The position numbers and the translations under genes were made by a program. A stretch of 64,000 nucleotides of DNA from NCBI GenBank assembly GCA_026122225.1, contig JANEZZ010000793.1, forward strand, positions 1,426,001 to 1,490,000, written 5' to 3'. The DNA is from Heloderma charlesbogerti. Its lineage: Eukaryota; Chordata; Lepidosauria; Squamata; Helodermatidae. The notes beneath the pieces were generated by a model that did not search any database, was not told the DNA's origin, and saw nothing but the letters and a program-made list of their open reading frames with translations. Position 1 is the first letter of the stretch; each line of letters begins with the position of its first letter. Shown here piece after piece: positions 30,701-39,700 of this stretch.

Positions 30701-33700
30701 GCTTTCACTTCAATGACCTTGGGGAGGAAAGTGTGGTTATATTACGGTTGCTACGTGGCATGGAAAATTCTGTTCTGTAACTTCTGATTCATGTGTTTAA
30801 CCCCCCACCCCAATGAATACAGCTTCCTTTAATATACAGGGTAGCTCACAGTAATATTGTAATAAGAATTCATAGTTACACAGGGCATTGTCCTAAACAC
30901 TAAATCAGTGGCAGAGAACATGTGGCCCTCCAGATGTTGTTGGGCCTCAATTCCCGTCAGCACTAACCAGCATAGCCAATAATGAGGGATGATGGCAGTT
31001 GCAGTCCAATATCATTGGACGGCTGCATTGTCTGCATCCCTGTGCTAAAGACACTTCACATACACTATCCTCACAGCAATACCAGCAGACTGGTATTATC
31101 ATTCCCACATTACAAATGCAGGACTAAAAACTCAGAGATAATAGCATTCCTGCAGCTCCCCGCCACTACTGCCACCATGAATTTATGGATGTGGTGGGAT
31201 TTGAACCATGGACCCACCGCTCACGGTTCTCATACTCTCACTCAGCCTTCCCCAAACTGGTGGACTACAACTCCCATCAGCCCCAGCCCACATGGTCAAT
31301 GGTCAGGAGTGCTGGGCATTTAAGTGCAGAACATCTGGAGATCTACTTTCTGTCCACCCCTGGCTTAGGGTAGGCCTGATACAACGCAAATGGGAATTAT
31401 CTAAAAGCAACAGAAAAAGCATGCTTCTCAGAACGATCGTTTTTCCTTAGTCAAATTTAGTTGATGATGCAATCCTATGTGTGTTTAGACAGGAAAAAAA
31501 GCCCTACAATCCTCAGCATTATCTAGCCAGCATGGGGATGCTGGGAGTTGTAAGAGCATTTTCTGTCTAAACTTAGATAGGACTGGGCCCTAATTGGCAG
31601 AGGCCGCAATCCTATACTCATTTACTTCGACGGGGATTGCAAGTAGTCATACATAGAATTGCACTGCAAAATTCCAATGATTACTTGACTAAGGGCACAA
31701 TCCTATGCCTGCTTAGACAGGAAAAAATCCTACAACTCCCAGCATTTCCCAGCTAGCATGGCTGGCTGGGGAATGCTGATTTATAGGACCTTTCTCTCTC
31801 TAAACAGGCATAGGATTGCATCCTCACACACACATGCTTAAAACCCACATGATTTTTTAAAGGTAGGTGTCAGCCCTAGTAAATACACATTTATCCTTGA
31901 TGTAAAACCCAATTCAAAGATTTCATCAAAGTCCCATGAAATAACCACACACCTTGCCAGGAAGGCCTTCGCTGGCATATAGGTTGGCTAACAGTCCAAA
32001 TTCACAGTCATTATATTTGGAGCTGTACTTTTCCAGCAGGCACCCGCCATCCTGAGGGTTAATGTGGGAAATGTAACTTCCATTGACAGCTGGTTTTTTC
32101 TCACTTTTAGCTTGAACAATAGGGATAAACTACAGAGAAATAATGTACATTAATAGATCACAGTTAGTAAAACAAACGAACTACACAGATTGATCATCCT
32201 AAATACAGAATTAAATGGAGGAAGAACAAACAAGAGGAAGTCAGAGTTGTCTATGTCCCATTGAAATACAGTATGCTTAATCGGGATTCGAAGTTGGTTC
32301 GCAAACCCTGTTTATAAGGGAACCTGGCTAGCCTAAGATGCAGTTAACACTAGTGTCAACATACCTCTCAACTGCAATTAAGGCAGGAGTGGGGAATTTG
32401 TTCCAGGAAAGGAGAGACAATTAAGGCATCTTGCTCTTGATTTCTTAACGCGGTTACGTTTGCATCAGCCCTCAAAGCTTGTCATAGTGAAACTCCCTAA
32501 ACTGAGATCAAAACTCGCTGAATTGTAACTAAACATCCAGGTCTCCCTTTATTTTTTTTGGTACCGAAGCCACCACAAGGTGATGTTGGCCCCATAATAT
32601 TCACATAAGTAATAGGGGTTGCTGTCTTCGACATGAATCCCTATGTAGCAACATTTGGTATTTTCCTCCCAATTCTGAGGGTTTTACTTTTCAGCAGGCC
32701 TCCAGGATGCAGTTTGGCCCTGACCCGTGTTTACTTGAGCAGGAGTTTGAACCAAGATCTTCCAAGAGCAACACTAAAGCATGACATTACATCAGCTCTC
32801 TTCTTTGAGGATGGCAGCCTAGAAGGGCTAATGTTCACCTACCTCAGCATTGTGTCCAGCAATTCGAGAGGAAACGGCTCCAGCTCCAAGGAAAAAAGCT
32901 CCTGGCAGCTGTATTTCCTTTGCTACTGTGTTCAGGTCATAAACCTAAATAAGAAAGATGCATTTGGTGTTTTTCCATTGGCACAGTCCTTTTCTTTTGG
33001 GTAATCTTCATTTCACAGCCATGGCATGGCCTGAAGGCACAGGATGGGGCCACCTTGCTGGAACTAAACCGGTCTGAGTTCAGTCAGTGTTTGGATGGAA
33101 AACTGCTCAAGACCCCTATCATCTTTTTCAAATGAGAACTGAACGTTCATGGGATGGGTTGTGGGACTGCAGTGCCAGGATCTGCCCTTGACACACACGC
33201 TCAGTCACAGGAATAGACCATATGTATGGTTAGCATCCCTGGAAAAAGCAGGGTCTCTGATCACACAGGAAAGTGTGTACACATACACAAGTGTGCACAC
33301 ACACACACACACACACAGAGTTTCTAGTGCTGTAGAACTGGGGTGGGCAGAAAGTAAATCTCCAAATGTTTTGAACTTCAATCCCCAGCATTCCCAAACA
33401 TGGGCCATGCTGGCAGGGGCTTCTGGGAGTTGAAGTCGAAAACATCTGGAGATCTACCTTCTGCCTACCCCTGCTGTAGAAGTAATAGTTGTGGGATGGA
33501 AGAAGAAACAGATTAAGTGTGAACTCAAAAGGGGAAGAGAAACCGCAGAAGAGAAGAAAGAAAAAGGAACAGGCCAACAAAGAAAGAGCCAGTCCAGAAG
33601 GACAATAGATGCAGTGCAAAGCTGAGTATAAGGGTGGCCTCAGGAAGGGGCTGTAACTCAGTGGTAGAGCACCTGCTTTTCAGGGAAAAGGTCCCAGGTT

Positions 33701-36700
33701 CGATCCCCATCATCTCCAGGTCGGTTTTGATAAATTCTTGTCTGAAATCTTGGAGAGCCACTGCTGTCAGTCTGTGCTAACAATACTGGGCTAGATGGAC
33801 CAAGGTTCTGACTCAGCATGAGGCAGCTTCCTATGTTCCTGAGTAAAACTGGATCCAGAATAGAAGTATTCCCATCTATTTAGACAACTGAATCAGCCTT
33901 TGATAAAAATGCTTCGAATGAATGAAATAAATACATTTGTTACAGTCAACTGAAAACATAAAAAAGAGCACAGCGTCAATAAAATGGATGATAAGGAATC
34001 ACAAAGTAAGAACTAGTGATCATAGCAGGATCAAAAGATACATTTTAACATTTTGCTGTCTGTTCACAGATATAGTCCCCTCAAGAGGGTTCTAAAGACT
34101 GGACAGTGCCTCATGAGAGGATAGATCACAACTATAGTAAAAGATCCCCTTCGTGGATCACTGCCTTGTTGTGGCGAAGGGGCTTGCGTAACTCAGTGAA
34201 GCCATAAGCTATGCCGTGCAGGGCCACCCAAGACGGACAGGTCATGGCGGAGAGTTCTGACAAAATGTGGTCCACTGGAGAAGGAAATGGCAACCCACTC
34301 CAGTATTCTTGCCAAGAAAACCCCATGAAACATATCACAAGGCTAAAAGATATGACGCCGGAAGATGAGCCCCTCAGGTCGGAAGGTGTCCACTATACTA
34401 CTGGGGAAGAGCAGAGGGAATTTCCAAGTAGCGCCAGAAAGAGTGAAGCGGCTGGGCCAAAGCCGAATGAACACTCAGCTGTGGATGTGTCTGGTGGTGA
34501 AAAGAAAATCCGATGCTGTAAAGAACAATATTGTTTAGGAACCTGGAATGTCAGATCAATGAATCAAGGTAAGCTGGAGGTGGTCAAACATGAGATGGTG
34601 AGACTGAACATCGACATCTTGGGAATCAGCGAACTAAAATGGACAGGCATGGGCGAATTTAATTCAGGTGACCATCGTATCTACTATTGTGGGCAAGAAT
34701 CCCTTAGAAGAAATGGAGTAGCACTCATAGTCAACAAAAGGGTGGGAAAAGCAGTACTGCGGTACAATCTTAAAAATGATAGAATGATCTCAGTATGAAT
34801 CCAAGGCAAACCATTCAACATCACAGTAATTCAAGTCTATGCCCCAACCACTGAGGCCGAAGAAGCTGAGGTTGATCGGTTCTATGAAGACCTACAACAC
34901 CTTCTAGAACTAACACCAAACAAAGATGTCCTCTTCATCATAGGGGATTGGAATGCTGAAGTAGGAAGTCAAGAAATCACCGGGATAACAGGCAGGCATG
35001 GCCTTGGTGTACAAAATGAAGCAGGACAAAGGCTAATCGAGTTTTGCCAAGAGAACACGCTGATCATAGCAAACACTCTTTTCCAATAGCACAAGAGGCG
35101 ACTCTACACATGGACATCACCAGATGGTCAATATCGAAATCAGATTGATTATGCCCTTTGCAGTCAAAGATGGAGAAGCTCTATACAGTCAGTAAAAACA
35201 AGACCTGGAGCTGACTGTGGCTCAGATCATGAGCTGCTTCTTGCAAAATTTCGGCTTAAATTTGAGAACGTAGGGAAAACCACTAAACCATTCAGGTATG
35301 ACCTAAATCATATCCCTTATGAATATACAGTGGAGGTGAGGAATAGATTTCAGGGATTAGACCTGATAGACAGAGTGCCTGAGGAACTATGGACGGAGGT
35401 CCGTAACACTGTTCAGGAGGCAGCAACGAAATCCATCCCAAAGAAAAAGAAATGCAAGAAAGCCAAGTGGCTGTCTGATGAGGCTTTACAAGTAGCTGAG
35501 GAAAGAAGGGAAGCAAAAAGCAAGGGAGAAAGGGGAAGATATACCCAACTGAATGCAGAGTTCCAGAGAATAGCAAGGAGAGACAAGAAGGCCTTCTTAA
35601 ATGAACAATGCAAAGAAATCGAGGAAAACAACAGAATGGGAAAGACTAGAGATCTCTTCAAGAAAATTGGAAATCTCAAGGGAACGTTTTGTGCAAAGAC
35701 GGGCATGATAAAGGACAAAGAAGGCAGGGACCTAACAGAAGCAGATGAGATTAAGAAGAGATGGAAAGAATACACAGAAGAACTATACAGGAAAGATCTG
35801 AATGTCCCTGATAGCCATGATAGTGCGGTCACTGAACTTGAGCCGGACATCCTAGAAAGTGAAGTCAAGTGGGCCTTAGGAAGCATTAGTAACAACAAAG
35901 CTAGCGGAGATGACAGTATTCCAGCTGAGCTATTTAAAATCCTAAAAGATGATGCTGTTAAAGTGCTGCACTCAATATGCCAACAAATTTGGAACACTCA
36001 ACAATGGCCGCAAGACTGGAAAAGGTCAGTTTACATTCCAATTCCAAAGAAGGGCAACGCCAAAGAGTGTTCAAACTACCGCACAATTGCGCTCATTTCA
36101 CATGCCAGCAAGGTGATGCTCAAAATCCTACAAGCTAGGCTTCAGCAGTATGCGAACCGAGAATTACCGGAAGTACAAGCTGGGTTTCGAAGAGGCAGAG
36201 GAACTAGAGATCAAATCGCCAACATTCGCTGCACCATGGAGAAAGCAAGAGAATTCCAGAAAAACGTCTATTTCTGCTTCATTGACTACGCTAAAGCCTT
36301 TGATTGTGTGAATCACAACAAACTGTGGCAAATTCTTAAAGTGATGGGAGTACCAGACCACCTTACCTGTCTCCTGAGAAACCTGTACGAGGCTCAAGAA
36401 GCAACAGTAAGAACCAGACATGGAACAACCGAGTGGTTCAAAATTGGGAAAGGAGTACGACAAGGCTGCATATTGTCACCCTGCTTATTTAACTTATATG
36501 CAGAGTACATCATGAGAAATGCCGGGTTGGATGAATCACAGGTCGGAATTAAGATTGCTGGGAGAATTAACTCCCATATGCAGACGATACCACCCTAATG
36601 GCAGAAAGCAAAGAGGATCTCAAGAGCCTCTTGTTGAGGGTGAAAGAGGAGAGTGCAAAAGCTGGTTTGAAACTCAACATTAAAAAAACTAAGATCATGG

Positions 36701-39700
36701 CATCTGGCCCTATCTCTTCCTGGCATATAGAAAGGGAAGAAATGGAAGCAGTGACAGACTTTACTTTCCTGGGCTCCAAGATCACTGCAGATGGTGACTG
36801 TAGCCATGAAATTAAAAGACGCTTGCTCCTTGGGAGGAAAGCTATGGCAAACCTGGACAGCATAGTAAGAAGCAGAGACATCACCATGCCAACAAAGGTC
36901 TGTCTAATCAAAGCTATGGTTTTCCCAGTAGTAATGTATGGCTGTGAGAGCTGGACTACAAGGAAGGCTGAGCGCCGAAGAATTGATGCTTTCGAACTGT
37001 GGTGCTGGAGAAGACTCTGATGAGTCCCCTGGACTGCAAGGAGGTCAAATCAATCAATCCTAAAGGAAATCAACCCTGAGTGCTCATTGGAAGGACAGAG
37101 ACTGAAGCTGAAGCTCAAATATTTTGGCCACCTAATGCGAAGAGAAAACTCTCTGGAAAAGACCCTGATGCTGGGAAAGACTGAAGGCAAAAGGAGAAGG
37201 GGACGGCAGAGGATGAGATGGCTAGATAGCATCACTGATGCAATGAATATGAACTTGAGCACACTCCGGGAGGGAGCGCAGGACAGGAAGGCCTGGCGTG
37301 CTATGGTCCATGGGGTCACGAAGAGTCTGACTCGACTAAACGACTAAACAGCAACAACAACAATAGTAAAAGAACACACAGATAACCATTTCCACCTCCC
37401 CATGATTACAGGAGCAAAATTTGTCTTTCAAAAAACACCATCTAAAAGTGTTGAAGATAAAATGTTAAAATGGGCCGGTATTTAAATAAAGGCATACAGT
37501 TGTTAAAAGCAAGAAGTTAGCCTGTGTGACCAGGGGGTTCATGGTCCAAATTGTATCCCATGCAGCACAGGGTGAATTCCCTGCTGCCGCCACCTCCTCT
37601 GCACCCATGAAATGCCTCTCTTGAGCCTGGGGGAGCTGGAGGTGTCACTGAAAAAGGCCAGAAATGTGGGACTGTAATGGAGAGGGGGGATTGGGTAGCT
37701 TTTGCTTCTGCCTGCTTTTTTTCCAGTTCTCCTCTCTTTATGCAGGCTCCTGCCCACATCCCCGGCCTTTCTGGAGGGTTGGGAACTCTCAGAGACTTTG
37801 GGGGGCACTGGGGTGGGATGGCTACATCTTGGGTCTGTTCAGATGACCAAGTGATCAAGCGAAGGATCAGGCAAGGCCAGCGGCTGCGATCCCCCTCCCC
37901 ACTTCTACAGCGTTCATTGTACCCAGGTCTGTGTCTGAAAGGGCTTTTTTAGGCTTACAATAAGCAGGATATAAGCGTTATATATAAAACATAAATAAAG
38001 ACATCTGACTGCTATTTTTAATATACAACTGTAAAGCACTGCTATTGCATTCTGTTGACAGAATGACATCTCTTGAGAGTACAAGTTCAAAACATCAAAA
38101 GCACTGATATTTGCTTATCTAATGAACTAAGCAAGGAGAGAACCCATTGAAAGATAATGCCCTGGTGCTACCAGGCACTTTATTGAAGGCAACTTTAAAA
38201 TGTCAGGATTATAAAAATGAGGCATCAAAAATGTACACATACTACCAGAAGAGGTCATGTATTCACAATGGAGATTACATAAAAGTGGTACAGCAAACTC
38301 TCCTTTTGACTCAATCCAAGTGCACATCGACATTCTTTAAAAAAACTGGATAAAACAGTATCCGAATAGAAGCTGCTGGATGAAAGAATCAACAGTGTTT
38401 TGTAGGTAGTACAAAAAGCTCCTCTGAATTATTTCAGAAAATAATACAACATTACAGAACATAACAGGCACACTGGATCAGACCAAGGTCCATCTAGTCC
38501 AGTATTCTGTTCACACAGTTGCCCACAAGTATGACACGAGTGCAGCATCACCCTCTTGCTCATGTGCTCCGCAACTGGTCAACGTAGCCACATTGCCTCT
38601 GGTGCTGGAGGTAGCACAGAGCCAGCAGGACTAGCAGCCATCGATAGCCTTCTCCTCCAGGAATTCATCCCATCCCCTCTTAAAGCCAGGCAAAGTGGTG
38701 GCCGTCATTATATCTTGTGGAACTGAATTCCACAGCTTGGCTACGTGCTGTGTGAAGAATTACTTCCTTTTAACTGTCCTGAATCTCACACCAATCAGCT
38801 TCATGGGATGACCCCGGGTTCTAGCATTATGAGGGAGGGAGAAAAATGTCTCCCTATCTGCTTTCTCCACACCCTGTATAACTTTGTACACTTCTATCAT
38901 ATCTTTCCTTTATTCTTAGCTAAACCGTCTCAGATGTTGTAACCTTTCTTCATAGGGGAGTTGCTCCAGTCCCTTGAATATTTTAGTTGCAGAAACGCAC
39001 TTTTTCCAAATCTACAGTATCCCTCTTTGGATGCAGTGCTCACATTTGCGGGTAGTTGTACTATTCAGCCAAGGATATTAACCATTCATTCACCTTATCT
39101 TTCTGTACAAGAGGCAGGAGATACGGAACACCTCCCACATCTGCAATTCTGGGCTTGCCACAAATCCCTGCAAGAAAAACAAAACCAGTGGGCCAATTGC
39201 CTTCTTCGGAAAGCGGAGAAATTTCACTGATCTGAACTAAGGCTGTGCACAGGGATGTGTCATTCTTTTTTCTTTTTTAAACCGCTCCATGGTGTTCCAG
39301 GAGCTCTTTCTACAAGTCGTTTGCGGAGGAATCTATGTACATCTGCCATGGACCCCCAACATATTGCAAAGGAATTTCAGATTCAGGGCACACATTTAGT
39401 TTACACACGGCAGGGGTGTTGAACCTCAGGCCTGCGGACCAAATCTGGCCTGCTTGGTGTCCCAATCCTGGGGTTTTCCTCCACTGTTCCTCAGAAGAAC
39501 AAACCTCCTTCCCTTGGCCCCGCTGCTTCCCCTGACCACTGTTTGGTGGTTTCCCAAGTTTTGTGCAGTTCTGCACTCCACTGCTTTCTAAAAGGTTGAA
39601 ATGCCTCTCCTAAGGCTTAGATACTGGTAGCTTTCTGTATTTATTTGTTAGTTACATTTATATCCTGCCTTTCCTCCAAGGAGCCCAAGACAGCAAACAT

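Noticed and set aside
33285..33318. CRISPR-like or structured array
   Set aside because: It is a plain (CA)n microsatellite.
36164..36463. Minus-strand frames opposite BovB (also 24994-25293)
   Set aside because: They are antisense shadows of the RT gene, seen identically in both BovB copies.
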